A stretch of 64,000 bases of DNA, taken from the NCBI RefSeq assembly GCF_900168125.1, contig NZ_FUZF01000024.1, positions 1 to 64,000 of the forward strand, given 5' to 3'. The notes below the pieces were generated by a model. That model made no database searches, had not been told where the DNA came from, and saw only the letters and a list, made by a program, of their open reading frames with translations. Shown here piece after piece: positions 1 to 9,420 of the stretch. How positions within the stretch are numbered: the stretch's first letter is position 1; every line of letters begins with the position of its first letter. The stretch is from Sphingobacterium nematocida (GTDB lineage: Bacteria > Bacteroidota > Bacteroidia > Sphingobacteriales > Sphingobacteriaceae). The position numbers and the translations under genes were made by a program.

Positions 1-364
1 CACAGGCATGATGACCTAAGGCTGAAGAGAGAAAGCTCTTTCCGCAGCCCGTAGCGCCGCTGATCAGTATCGGTTCTCCTTTTTTGATGTATTCACCGGT
101 AGCCAATGTAGTTATCATTCCTTTGTCCAGCCCTCTGGTAGCTACCATGTTTATTTCTTCTATCGAAGCCTGGTAACGGAACCCCGCATTCTGTTTAAGT
201 CGGTCAAACCGTTTTTCATCCCGTTCATCAGCTTCTGCCTGTAGCAGTAAGGCCAATCCTTCGGAAAAAGTGAGTTCTGTACTACGACGTGTTTCATTCA
301 GTGCTTTCCAGTTGCGTTCCATTCCATGTAAACGCAACGATCTCATTTGTGTTTCAATGTTCAT
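1..364 (-). CDS. istB: IstB-like ATP-binding transposition helper, partial
   Basis: The first 121 codons of IstB are present; the rest runs off the window. The protein starts MNIETQMRSLRLHGMER and reaches a Walker A motif, GATGCGKS, near residue 110. This is the AAA+ nucleotide-binding site used by IS21 helpers to load the transposase on target DNA. The start ATG (364-362) lies 45 bases after the istA stop, consistent with one transcript. Family assignment is firm from the Walker A context and the position behind istA; the C-terminal half cannot be assessed. Confidence 0.9.
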   Translation of the reverse strand, partial: MNIETQMRSLRLHGMERNWKALNETRRSTELTFSEGLALLLQAEADERDEKRFDRLKQNAGFRYQASIEEINMVATRGLDKGMITTLATGEYIKKGEPILISGATGCGKSFLSSALGHHAC

Positions 365-409
365 TTTTTATTATTGTTTTTGTTATTCTGTTCAGGCCGT
401 ACCTGTTTA

Positions 410-2029
410 TTATATTCGTGTCCCATCGTTTGGCTGATCAAAGAGTTTGGGTTGACTACTTGCGTAATAGGCTCTACCTCTGATATTGGCATGCTCAGGT
501 AAGGAGCGTTTCACAGCGTCCTCTTCCTGATTGTTAGCTGTACCGTTTTCGAGCACATTTCTAAAGTAGTAGTAGGTATATAGCTTGTTTTTTAGAACGT
601 ACTTACATGCTTTGTCAAACTCTTCTGTCGGGAAGTCCCTCTTTAACCTGAACAGCCCGTCACAGGTACGGAATAACTGTTCGGGATAGCGCGCCCGCTC
701 AAAAAGAGCTTCGAGAAGTTCAAGGAACTCCGGAGAGTGTGCTCTTGCCCTTGTTAGATAAGTTTCATGAGATCGGTCTTTATGCGCCCGATGTTCGGAT
801 TTTAAGTGTTCCGCAACAGTTGTATAAGTGTTTTCCTGATAACTGCGTATATGTGTAGCAATCTGCTTACCCTGGCAATAGATCGATACCATACTACGCG
901 TGTAAACGATTTTGACTTTTGTTCCGATATAGGTAAACGGCACGCTGTAATAATGCTTGTTGCGCTGGAGGTAGATATGTCCATTATTTCCTACTTTGAG
1001 CTCTGCGTAGTACTTTAACTCGAAGCGTTTGCCCGGTAGTTCATTCAACGTCGATTTTTCAGCACTTAAGAACCGTTCCTCACGACAGTATGGCTTTTGC
1101 TGCATCCGCGTCTGGTTATGCTTTAGCATACAGGATCTGATGGCATCATTGAGCGAATGGATGTCGAAGAACTGCCTGTTTCTCAGCGGAGCAAAAACAC
1201 GGGTATAGATCATTTTTACCTGGTTCTCTACCAGTGATTTGTCTTTGGGCCTTCCTGCACGGGCCGGTACTACAACTGTACCGTAATGGTTGGCGAAGTC
1301 TTCCATGGACTGGTTTAAGATCGGTTCGTATTTATCGGCTTTGATTACTGCTGCTTTCAGATTATCAGGAACAATGGCCTTAGGCACACCTCCCAGAGCT
1401 TCTAGACAGCAGCTTAGGGCATACAAGAAGTCTGGAGTCTGCTGAGAAGGTACAGCTATGGCAAATGCATAGTCTGAAAAAGGCAGGCAGGCGACAAATA
1501 CTTCACAGGCAATCAGCTCCCCTGTGGATCGGTCGATATAATGGAGCTTTTTGCCTGAGAAATCAATATACAGTTTGTCGCCGGCGATGTGTTCCATCAC
1601 CATGCTGCCTTTTCGGGAGACAAGCTGTTGTCTTAAATGATAATTAAACTGCGGATAGCTATAGCCGGTCGGGTCACTCTCGATATACTCTTGCCAGAGC
1701 AACAGTTTAGTGACGCCCGTACGTTTAAGTTCTCTTTCATAATAATCGAGACGACTTTTTAGGTATTCAAACTTATCTGCTTTATAAGCAGGGTTACCGG
1801 CATGAAAAGATTTTTCCAGTAAAGGATCTTCCTGTTTAAGAAGTTCTTCTGTGTTGAATCCGCCATCGGCCATCTTTTTGAGATAAGACCTCACCGTATT
1901 CTTACTCATCCCAAGAATGCGGGCAATTGTTTTTATTCCACTGCCGCCCTGGTACAATCTAATTAATTGCTTTATCTGACTCATTTGTTTTGGTTTTCCA
2001 GCCATCAGTGATCCAAATTGTTTGGTCAC
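410..2029 (-). CDS. istA: IS21-family transposase IstA
   Basis: The 539-residue protein is the usual IstA length. Residues about 18-53 form an HTH_23/Hin-like helix-turn-helix (IKQLIRLYQGGSGIKTIARI onward) for end recognition. The integrase core follows, with a visible DDE triad: D156 (LYIDFSG), D222 (VPDNLKAAV) and E268 (SLVENQVK). No frameshift or internal stop is visible, so the transposase looks intact. Alternative starts at M9 or M16 are possible because the first residues precede the HTH without an obvious role. It catalyses cut and paste of the element with IstB. Confidence 0.95.
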   Translation of the reverse strand: MTKQFGSLMAGKPKQMSQIKQLIRLYQGGSGIKTIARILGMSKNTVRSYLKKMADGGFNTEELLKQEDPLLEKSFHAGNPAYKADKFEYLKSRLDYYERELKRTGVTKLLLWQEYIESDPTGYSYPQFNYHLRQQLVSRKGSMVMEHIAGDKLYIDFSGKKLHYIDRSTGELIACEVFVACLPFSDYAFAIAVPSQQTPDFLYALSCCLEALGGVPKAIVPDNLKAAVIKADKYEPILNQSMEDFANHYGTVVVPARAGRPKDKSLVENQVKMIYTRVFAPLRNRQFFDIHSLNDAIRSCMLKHNQTRMQQKPYCREERFLSAEKSTLNELPGKRFELKYYAELKVGNNGHIYLQRNKHYYSVPFTYIGTKVKIVYTRSMVSIYCQGKQIATHIRSYQENTYTTVAEHLKSEHRAHKDRSHETYLTRARAHSPEFLELLEALFERARYPEQLFRTCDGLFRLKRDFPTEEFDKACKYVLKNKLYTYYYFRNVLENGTANNQEEDAVKRSLPEHANIRGRAYYASSQPKLFDQPNDGTRI

Positions 2030-2040
2030 TAAGTAACAAA

Positions 2041-2193
2041 AACTACTCGCAAAGGGGTCAGCTTGCTCCAGCGCAATGAACTAATAAATGTATTTAGGGG
2101 GTCAACATCAGCCAGTATGGCAGTTGAATATGGGCTTTAAACGCAATATGCCTCCCTAAAACTAATTCAATTTTGAGGGGTCACCTTGCTCCA
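2041..2193. repeat. Iterated IS21 right-end repeats
   Basis: Two clear copies of the motif GGGGTCA-n-CTTGCTCCA occur at about 2054-2070 and 2176-2193, and a partial GGGGTCA copy lies at about 2097-2103. They sit between the istA start and the element boundary. Multiple direct copies at each end are typical of IS21 and are bound by IstA. The outermost copy marks the terminus. Confidence 0.75.
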
Positions 2194-2571
2194 GTATATC
2201 CACTTATCTACATTCCGTTTAGCCAGTTTGTAGATAAAGCTCTTACTATCATATTTTTTATTGCTTGAGTATAGCAATCTAAATGATGTATGTTGGTTGA
2301 TCTTTTCTAAATTACACCATATTTCAAATGTTTTCCAAAGATTAACATTCTTATCACTAAAGGGGTTTGAAGCGCTTATAGAGTGTTTGTCCTGTTCAAA
2401 TATTTTAGATATAGGATTATTTTCTAAAGCAACAACTACATCATCTTCAGTCTCAAGTGATACAAAATCAATATCCTTTATTGATAACCAAAAAAGAGCT
2501 CTTTCGAACTGATATAGATAACCCAAGATTGTGCCTGAGGCTGGTTTACCTAGTGCCATAATCAAAAACAT
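2194..2571 (-). pseudogene. IS21-interrupted gene, N-terminal part of a putative PD-(D/E)XK-type nuclease
   Basis: About 126 native codons remain before the frame crosses into the insertion sequence and stops at 2167 after eight element-encoded residues (WSKVTPQN). The remaining part reads GTILGYLYQFERALFWL, then LETEDDVVV, then EQDKHS. That E/D...QxK spacing and the leading Gly-Tyr-Gln-helix resemble the nuclease domain of DUF4297/Cap4-like or ABC-three-component effectors, which act in anti-phage systems. This is recognition by motif only. The start could be M1 (2571) or M5 (2559). The C-terminal half should lie beyond the left edge, on the other side of the element. Confidence 0.5.
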
Positions 2572-2998
2572 GTTTATTGGTTGAGGAATATTTTACAATA
2601 TATCTTTTTGTGTTCATTAAATTTAGTCCTGTAATTGATGTAAATATTTATCCAATATGCCTTATTTTTTGCTAAAAACCAATAGTCAATTGTACGTTTT
2701 GAGAATCTAATCCAATTTAAAGTTGTATCAGCGACAAAACTACTCGATTAATTGAATTGAAAATATGGGAAACCGTAATGATATGTAGTGTGAGTGTATT
2801 AAATAGGAGAGGAGTTGATGCTGTTGCCGTTAATAGAGGGAGGAGTCTACAGTGATTTGTATCCCAGATCTATTATAAGTATATAAATATAGCCTCCGCA
2901 GCCCAAGTCCGTAGGGACTATATCGTTTATTTGTATGTTTTTTAGCATTGTATAATTGCACCTTTTCAAAAAGAGTCGCTAGCGATGGCGGTGAGTAT
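2572..2998. other. Intergenic gap, AT-rich, no gene seen
   Basis: This 427-base stretch separates the interrupted gene from the AbiC-like gene. It is AT-rich with frequent stops in all frames. It holds a small inverted repeat, AGTCCGTAGGGACT, near 2907-2920. No promoter match or RNA gene could be identified; it presumably carries the promoter of the interrupted gene. Confidence 0.5.
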
Positions 2999-3781
2999 CT
3001 AAGGATGGATATTGTACTTTGTATGTAGTTTGTTAATTTGATTGTTTAATTCTATTAACTGGTCGAAATGTTTCACTGAATCTTCAATTTTCACTTCTTT
3101 TAACTCGTGGTTAGCACCACTGTTGATAATTGTTCGTCTTAAGTATGATTCATATGACACTCTTACATTCATCAATGTGGAAGTTCCTATGTAAACGAAA
3201 TCGAATTGTCCTTTCAAGGCTATCATATCTTTGTCTACATTGTTTATAAAAGTTGACACCAATAGATCTTTTTCTTCTTTTTTTAAATTCGTTTTACTAA
3301 GAAAATTGTCGATTAGTTCCAAGTCTTTGTAATAAATTCGAAACAACCAATGGAATGTGGGAATTTTAGTGAATACGTCTTCAATTTTAGGTGTTGGATT
3401 AATTTTTGGGGCATTCGGATGTTTGGTTACATCGTTATATTTTTGATTACTTACTTCAACTTGTCTATACATTAAATCCAATATCCTGCTGAATTCCGTA
3501 TTGCTATTATTGTCCTCTATTTCTTTCCTCTGTATCTCGATTTGTTCGCGTTGACTTTTGAAAGTTTTAATAAGGTAAATAGCTGTGATTATTGTTATAA
3601 TAACCATAGTCCAATCCGCGACATTTCCCCATGCATCAGGAGTGAAAGGAACTTTTAAATACTCAGATTCAGGAAATTCTTTATTCAACACTAGCCAATT
3701 ATTGACGAGAGCTATGCCTCCAAAAAATCCCATTATCCCTGTTACAATTGGAATTATTTTATTGTCAGACTTGTTACCCAT
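2999..3781 (-). CDS. Two-TM protein resembling putative phage abortive infection protein (AbiC-like)
   Basis: The 260-residue protein has two N-terminal membrane segments (about residues 8-31 and 54-71). A charged coiled-coil-like stretch (KSQREQIEIQRKEIEDNN) follows, then a soluble domain with RILDLMYRQVE and FHWLFRIYYKDLELI. This layout matches the putAbiC family (putative phage abortive infection protein), some members of which cause abortive infection. The start ATG (3781) overlaps the end of the preceding gene (stop at 3774) by eight bases, so the two genes are probably translationally coupled. Assignment rests on architecture, not on a search. Confidence 0.55.
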   Translation of the reverse strand: MGNKSDNKIIPIVTGIMGFFGGIALVNNWLVLNKEFPESEYLKVPFTPDAWGNVADWTMVIITIITAIYLIKTFKSQREQIEIQRKEIEDNNSNTEFSRILDLMYRQVEVSNQKYNDVTKHPNAPKINPTPKIEDVFTKIPTFHWLFRIYYKDLELIDNFLSKTNLKKEEKDLLVSTFINNVDKDMIALKGQFDFVYIGTSTLMNVRVSYESYLRRTIINSGANHELKEVKIEDSVKHFDQLIELNNQINKLHTKYNIHP

Positions 3782-4850
3782 TTTCCTCCTCTTTTTTCGT
3801 TCCTCTTTTCATTTTAATAATTACCACCTCCTTATTGGCCTTTCTAAATTTCCTGTCTTCCTCACTCTCTGTAAAAGAGCAGTTCGTAAGAAAATCTAAG
3901 AAAGGGGAGTTGACGTTGACTTCTACCGTCAATGGTGCCTTTTTATCTAGAGCCATGACATAATCAAGTAATCTAGCTGCCATACGCATTTCTCTAAAGT
4001 TGGGATGGACTGCTATGTTCACCAGCTCTCGGTTGTTCAGTTCGATAAAGCCTAACATACCGCGCACTTGATGCTTAATTTTGTATCGGGCAGTAACAGT
4101 GGAGCTACTAGCCATTTCAAGTAGTACTTCTGGAAGCTCTGATACTTCATCTAGAGCCGAGATATCATATAGTTCAGAGTAGGAGTACCTTGAGTCATCT
4201 ATATTCCGTTGAAGCAATGTCTCGATTCCCGCCTGTCGTCTACACAGTTTTCTAATAGAGACACCTAGATCTTCAGCCGTGAATGGTTTATCAAAGTACT
4301 TGCGCAGGTGAATAAGAACGAATAGGGAAGTCTTGGGGGTAAAAAAGAACCCCTCACTGATCAAAAACTTTAAATAATGAGTCAGCGGTTTGTTTTCAAC
4401 TTTCCGTTCGCCAGTGACTACTTTCTTTTTCCATTCCAGGTATTCAGGTTCTACGGCTATCTTGTGTTCAACACCATTTTTATCCTCCGTACGATCTTCA
4501 TAGTTGACCGTAAAACGGTAAATAGTTGATTTCTTATTATAGTTGGCGGTACTCGTAAGCTTAACTTCTTCCTCGGCTCCTACATGAGCAGAAGGAAGTA
4601 CATTAACAAAAGGAGTTTGGAATATCGGAACAAAAAGCGTCCACAGGTCTTGTTTAAATTTCTTCTTGTTCGTTGGGTCTAATATTTCGAAAAAATAACC
4701 ATCAGATTTTCCTAATAGAAATGAGGCGTCCTCATCTGACAGAATTGAATCTTGTAGAAGATGGTACACGTTGCGAAGCACCTCGAAATCACTTCGAAGC
4801 ATGATAACAAGTGGACTTTTTAATCTGGTATATTTTTTGACGTTCCCCAA
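3774..4850 (-). CDS. Unknown 358-aa protein with a GNAT-like C-terminal domain
   Basis: Roughly residues 255-350 look like an acetyltransferase fold: GMLGFIELNNRELVNIAVHP, then FREMRMAARLL at the acetyl-CoA loop. The loop is degenerate, because the usual Gly of R-x-x-G-x-G/A is Arg. A long N-terminal part (1-250) has no family I recognise. It contains a charged Lys/Glu-rich stretch and a segment (FTAEDLGVSIRKLCRRQAG) that could be a helix-turn-helix. The start may be M17 (MLRSDFEVL) rather than M1. The gene overlaps the AbiC-like gene by eight bases and leads that operon. A sensor or effector role in a defence pair is an inference only. Confidence 0.55.
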   Translation of the reverse strand: MGNVKKYTRLKSPLVIMLRSDFEVLRNVYHLLQDSILSDEDASFLLGKSDGYFFEILDPTNKKKFKQDLWTLFVPIFQTPFVNVLPSAHVGAEEEVKLTSTANYNKKSTIYRFTVNYEDRTEDKNGVEHKIAVEPEYLEWKKKVVTGERKVENKPLTHYLKFLISEGFFFTPKTSLFVLIHLRKYFDKPFTAEDLGVSIRKLCRRQAGIETLLQRNIDDSRYSYSELYDISALDEVSELPEVLLEMASSSTVTARYKIKHQVRGMLGFIELNNRELVNIAVHPNFREMRMAARLLDYVMALDKKAPLTVEVNVNSPFLDFLTNCSFTESEEDRKFRKANKEVVIIKMKRGTKKEEENG

Positions 4851-4911
4851 TTTAGATTAATAAAAACCTAAAATAAGGTTTTTATTCGATTGGAGCCAAT
4901 AAAGCTCGATA

Positions 4912-5415
4912 TTAGGAAAAGTATTTGCCGTTTTGAAGGTTTAATTTGTTAGCTTTTTCTGCTGCTTTTAATGCTTGTTCTATAATCAAAGAATTAGGTT
5001 TTCCATATTCATGGAGGTATTTGCTTGTATCGTCAGCGCTCATGCCGTTAATAAAGCAGTCTGCATTGATCATTTCGTTTATTACTAAAGTACAATCATC
5101 AATATTAGACAAACTAATAATCTCCTTGACAAATCTACTGCCGTCATCTTCCAACAAGTCTTCATCAGGAGGGTAATATAGTCTTATATCATCATTTAAT
5201 TCATTTGCGATAGCTGATAGAACATGATGCGGATATTGAGATTTTATCACCATACTTTCAAATCCTGAAATTAAATTAGGATCACTACTGACAGCTGCTG
5301 ATAGACCTCTTGCTGAACGACCTTTAACCAGCCTTCGTAGCTTAACCATGTTGATTGTAAATATTGCTGAACGTGATAATTTAACCATAATTGCAATTAA
5401 GAATATTCGATGCAA
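4912..5415 (-). CDS. Hypothetical protein, 167 aa
   Basis: I do not recognise this family. The protein is soluble and acidic, with a Asp/Glu-rich middle (YYPPDEDLLEDDGSRF) and a helical Ala/Lys-rich tail. The first 22 residues are hydrophobic and Lys/Arg-poor; starts at M10 or M23 (MVKLRRLVKG) are equally plausible. It reads in the same direction as the GNAT-like/AbiC-like pair, 61 bases upstream, and could share its transcript. No frameshift is visible. Confidence 0.5.
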   Translation of the reverse strand: MHRIFLIAIMVKLSRSAIFTINMVKLRRLVKGRSARGLSAAVSSDPNLISGFESMVIKSQYPHHVLSAIANELNDDIRLYYPPDEDLLEDDGSRFVKEIISLSNIDDCTLVINEMINADCFINGMSADDTSKYLHEYGKPNSLIIEQALKAAEKANKLNLQNGKYFS

Positions 5416-5989
5416 ATCATGGCGATTGGAAAAAGTTGGAATTTTGTATTTTATGTATTATGTTTGTATTGTAATTAGCGGATTAACTAGTTGTTTTTCT
5501 GTTATTAAGTTGGCGAATGACGCTGCATCTTGTTTAGAAAACGTAGGAAATTTTCAGGAGAAACAAGGTTCAGGAGTCTAAGCCCCATTCTCTTATCTTT
5601 GTGAGGAGAGATGGGCGCTTGCTCTTGTTCTTTTCTCCGGGCTTCCTACGGCCTTCTGAAGGAATGAGGTAAGTCCCATCTCTTTTCAGATAGCCTCTTC
5701 TTATATAGATACTGTTGTTCATTGATGCCGTAACCAAGATGAACAATGAGAAAAAAACAAACAAAAAGAAAGATTAGAATTCCTCCTTAATCCTAAAGGA
5801 GTAGAAGTCATTTTTAATGACTTAGATCGTTGTATTTGCCAATTATTATACCGACAAAACTCAATTGTAAAACGAACAGGCGTTTCTTCGATTTCATTCA
5901 GTTAATTTTTTATTCGAACCAGTGACTAGTGATGAGTGACCAGTAACGATACTGGCGTGTCATTTAGGTTGCTAAAATTTACTTGAAAA
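5416..5989. other. Intergenic gap before the first SusC gene; one doubtful small ORF
   Basis: This 574-base stretch has one minus-strand frame (5570-5764, 64 codons; inner start at 5722) coding for a Lys/Arg-rich peptide that I cannot place. Its codon pattern gives no support. Near 5925-5960 there are overlapping copies of GTGACYAGTGA/GTGACCAGTAAC, a low-complexity pattern that continues beyond 6035. The promoter of the SusC operon should be here, but no clean TTTG-N19-TAnnTTTG was found. Confidence 0.4.
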
Positions 5990-8900
5990 ATGAGACAATT
6001 TTTTAGGGGTGGGAGAGAACTGCCCTTTGAGCAGAGTGACAAAGTAACGCAGTTACAGAGTAACAAAGACCTTTCAAGTCGCCCAAAAGAAATAAATAAG
6101 TGCATACTAGCATGTGTGAGATTCCTCCGCTACGGTCGGAATGACGGGAGGAAAATAGGGAATATTATATTAAGGATTTTCTGTGTGTTGTTTAGTTGGT
6201 CATTGGTTTCTCCTGCTTTCGGGCAGGAGGCCAAAGGCCTAAACCAGACGGTACTGAGAGGTGTGGTTTCATCTATTCAAGACGGGAATCCTATCGAGGG
6301 GGCTTCGGTATCTGTGGATAAGAAGCACACGCGCACGGATAAGCAGGGGAGGTTTACGATTAGTGTAGATAAGCCTACAGGAGTATTATTAATAAAACAC
6401 ATCGGATACAAGGAGCAACGGGTTGCCTATGAGAATACGTCTACTACATTAAATATCGCCCTACAGACTGGTGAAAAACAGATTGAAGAAGTGGAAGTGG
6501 TATCTACCGGATACCAGAAGATACCAAAAGAAAGAGCTACGGGGAGCTTTGAGTTTATAGACTCGGCCTTATTTAACAGGAAGGTGTCTACGGACTTTCT
6601 GAGTAGGCTAGAGGATGTGGTGCCGGGATTGTCATTCGACAAGAGCTATGCCGCAAATCGTGGAAATGTTTTAAATATGAATGTTAGAGGTGTAAGTACT
6701 TTAGGATCCAATCTTTGGCCTCTAGTGGTTATAGATGGCGTGCCTTACGAAAATAGAATGGCGGATTACGGATTGGCCGCCTTTAATAATATCAATCCTA
6801 ATGATGTAGAGAATATTACTGTATTAAAAGACGCGGCGGCGGCTTCGATATGGGGCGCACAGTCTGGCAATGGTGTTATCGTAATTACGACCAAACGAGG
6901 TAAATTTAATCAGAAGGCGCAGATTGCTTTTAATAGTAACCTAACCGTCGTTCAGAAACCTGACCTCCATAAATATAAAGTACTGCCAACTGCGGATTAC
7001 ATTGATATCATACGTGTTTTTTATGATAAAGGGAGATACAATTCAAGCCTGAATCAGTGGAATAGGAATGTAGATCCTCTCATATGGCTACTGAAAAACG
7101 CTACGGATAAAAAGATAACTGAAGAAGAATTGGAGGCAGAGCTCGACCGCTTGAGCCAGATTGATCAGCGCGATGACTTTATGAAATACATCTATCGCCC
7201 ACAGATCAAACAGCAACATAGTCTCCGGTTGTCACAGGGTTCGGACAAGCTTAATTTTTCTCTGGGATTAGGTTACGATCATAATCTGGGGCAACTCGTC
7301 ACCGAAGACTACCAACGTATTAATGTGAAGGGTGCTGTGCAGGCGCGCCCGATTAAAAATCTTTTGCTGGACATCTCGACGACCTATACGGAGTCCAAGA
7401 AAAAAGAGAGTTGGGATTACGTTCATTATAATGGATTGGCCAAAGGTGTGTCAAATCCCCCGTATATGCAATTGGCTGACGCAAACGGTAATCATCTACC
7501 TGTAGATATTTCCGGGCTTAGCCCAGCTTATCGGGATACTGTAGGTGGAGGAAGATTACAACCCTATACATACATACCCTTGGACGAACTTTTTCTAACG
7601 GAGCAGATACAGAAGACCCGAGAGGTCCTTTTACAGTTGGATGCGAGTTACAAGTTTGATTTTGGACTTGTTTTGAGTGGGTTGTACGCTTATCAGCGTA
7701 ATCATAACCCGATCAGTAATTGGCGTAGTGGACAGACTTTTACCATAAGAGACTATGCCAATGCCTTCGCTCAGTGGGATGCAAATAAAATAGTTTGGAA
7801 TCATCCACTTGGAGATAATTTGGTTGGTCTGGACTGGAATCATTACGCGCATCAAGCAAGGTTTAACCTCTCATTTGACCGTTCATTTAGTGACTTACAC
7901 AGTGTGAGTTTGTTGGGAGGAGTTGATGTAAGGGAGGTACAGAAAGAGTTGAAAGTGCACCAGTATTATGGTTACGATCCTAATACGGGGACTTTCAAGC
8001 AGGTAGAGTTCGGACGGGAAATTAGACGCTTTAATGGCAAAGGAGGAGTGAGCAGGATAATGGATTACAATCGTATGGAATCTCTCACTAACCGCTTTAT
8101 GGCTTTCTATATGAATGGTTCCTATACGTTTAAGCAGCGTTATATCTGGTCGGGGAGCTTTCGTAGAGATGCTTCCAATCTTTTTGGTGTCAAAGCCAAT
8201 GATCGTGGACAGCCTTTCTGGTCCACAGGTTTAGCTTGGGTACTGTCTAAAGAAGATTTTATGACGGATAGCTATTTCAATTACCTGAAGCTACGCACTA
8301 CCTACGGCTACAATGGTAATGTCAATAATAGCACATCGCCACTACCGATAATGACCCTTGAAAGTCAACAGCACTATATTACCGGACAGCCGTATGGTTT
8401 TATCAATAGACCTCCCAATCCGAATCTGCGTTGGGAGCGTGTCGCAAATCTCAATTTTGGTCTAGACTTCGGCACTAGGAATGGCTTGTTTTCGGGATCG
8501 ATTGAATACTATCACAAGCGTGCAAAAGATCTGATAGCACAGGCCGAGGTAGATCCATCAGTGGGTTTTACGCACCTGACAGTCAATACAGCTGATCTAT
8601 TGACCAAGGGCTGGGATATCTCTATCAATGCAAAGCCTATAGGTAATAAGACTTGGGAATGGAATTCTAATCTGGTATTTTCTAATGCCCGCACAAAAGT
8701 ATTAAAGGCTTATACAGCGAATGATATGGCCATGTACAATGTGAGCAGAGCTTCATCGGTATTAATGACACCTTTCGAGGGGAGGGATCTCTACAGCCTG
8801 CTCGCATTCGATTGGGCCGGACTCGATCCAGTCGATGGTATGCCACGTGCCTATTTGAATGGTGAGATTACCAAGGATTATAACGAATTGTTGTATGGAA

Positions 8901-9409
8901 AAACATCCTCTTTAAAAGAGTTTGGCACACAGAAGCCACGCTATTTCGGCTCTTGGCGTAACAGCTTGCGATACAAGAACATTGACCTGTCCTGGAATAT
9001 TTCTTACCAGCTGGGACATAAATTTATTAGAGAAACGTTCCGAGCGGATTTTTTCTATGAACAAGGAGTGGGCCATCCTGACTATGCTTTACGCTGGCAG
9101 CAACCGGGAGACGAGGCTTGGACGGATGTTCCGGTATTTGCCTACCCGATAAAAGCAACCGCCAATCAGGTCTACGGGAGCTCATCTGCGCTGATCGAAC
9201 GAGGTGATCAGATCAAGCTACGGGATATACAGGCAAGTCTTGTTATCCCCACGTTATCGCGATACGGGATTAAGAATCTTAGGGTATATGCTTACGTGCA
9301 GAATATAGGTACCCTATGGCAAGCCAATAAGAAGGGGATAGATAACGAATATGGTGCCAGTATTCCAGATCCGTTATCGACTTCTTTAGGGATTAATTTT
9401 AACTTTTAA
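5990..9409 (+). CDS. SusC/RagA-type TonB-linked outer membrane protein
   Basis: This is a TonB-dependent outer-membrane barrel of the SusC type that imports a ligand caught by its SusD partner. In order: a hydrophobic signal segment ending near residue 79 (SWSLVSPAFGQ), a CarboxypepD-like domain (about 90-165), the linker IEEVEVVSTGYQ, a plug domain (VRGVSTLGSNLWPLVVIDGV; VLKDAAAASIWG), and the C-terminal barrel ending in SLGINFNF. There is no STN domain, so no anti-sigma signalling is expected. The first 57 residues are odd: they are encoded by low-complexity DNA and a dispersed repeat end (6118-6146). The true start is probably further in, for example GTG at 6116. It leads an operon with the SusD gene 12 bases downstream. 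Confidence 0.9.
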   Translation: MRQFFRGGRELPFEQSDKVTQLQSNKDLSSRPKEINKCILACVRFLRYGRNDGRKIGNIILRIFCVLFSWSLVSPAFGQEAKGLNQTVLRGVVSSIQDGNPIEGASVSVDKKHTRTDKQGRFTISVDKPTGVLLIKHIGYKEQRVAYENTSTTLNIALQTGEKQIEEVEVVSTGYQKIPKERATGSFEFIDSALFNRKVSTDFLSRLEDVVPGLSFDKSYAANRGNVLNMNVRGVSTLGSNLWPLVVIDGVPYENRMADYGLAAFNNINPNDVENITVLKDAAAASIWGAQSGNGVIVITTKRGKFNQKAQIAFNSNLTVVQKPDLHKYKVLPTADYIDIIRVFYDKGRYNSSLNQWNRNVDPLIWLLKNATDKKITEEELEAELDRLSQIDQRDDFMKYIYRPQIKQQHSLRLSQGSDKLNFSLGLGYDHNLGQLVTEDYQRINVKGAVQARPIKNLLLDISTTYTESKKKESWDYVHYNGLAKGVSNPPYMQLADANGNHLPVDISGLSPAYRDTVGGGRLQPYTYIPLDELFLTEQIQKTREVLLQLDASYKFDFGLVLSGLYAYQRNHNPISNWRSGQTFTIRDYANAFAQWDANKIVWNHPLGDNLVGLDWNHYAHQARFNLSFDRSFSDLHSVSLLGGVDVREVQKELKVHQYYGYDPNTGTFKQVEFGREIRRFNGKGGVSRIMDYNRMESLTNRFMAFYMNGSYTFKQRYIWSGSFRRDASNLFGVKANDRGQPFWSTGLAWVLSKEDFMTDSYFNYLKLRTTYGYNGNVNNSTSPLPIMTLESQQHYITGQPYGFINRPPNPNLRWERVANLNFGLDFGTRNGLFSGSIEYYHKRAKDLIAQAEVDPSVGFTHLTVNTADLLTKGWDISINAKPIGNKTWEWNSNLVFSNARTKVLKAYTANDMAMYNVSRASSVLMTPFEGRDLYSLLAFDWAGLDPVDGMPRAYLNGEITKDYNELLYGKTSSLKEFGTQKPRYFGSWRNSLRYKNIDLSWNISYQLGHKFIRETFRADFFYEQGVGHPDYALRWQQPGDEAWTDVPVFAYPIKATANQVYGSSSALIERGDQIKLRDIQASLVIPTLSRYGIKNLRVYAYVQNIGTLWQANKKGIDNEYGASIPDPLSTSLGINFNF

Positions 9410-9420
9410 CGTATAAAAGA

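Larger units (their letters stand above)
1..2193 (-). mobile_element. IS21-family insertion sequence, one end (istA plus partial istB)
   Basis: The element reads leftward: istA then istB, the standard IS21 order. The right boundary is set at 2193. There a reading frame of the interrupted neighbour runs into the sequence TGGAGCAAGGTGACCCCTC (minus strand), which starts with TG as IS21 termini do. A second copy of this end motif lies at about 2052-2070 and a weaker one near 2096-2112, the iterated transposase-binding pattern of IS21 ends. The left end lies outside the window, so neither the target duplication nor the full length can be seen. Confidence 0.9.

Noticed and set aside
5348-5764. Two small ORFs (plus 5348-5581, minus 5570-5764)
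   Set aside because: They overlap each other or the 167-aa gene on opposite strands, and neither resembles a known protein.
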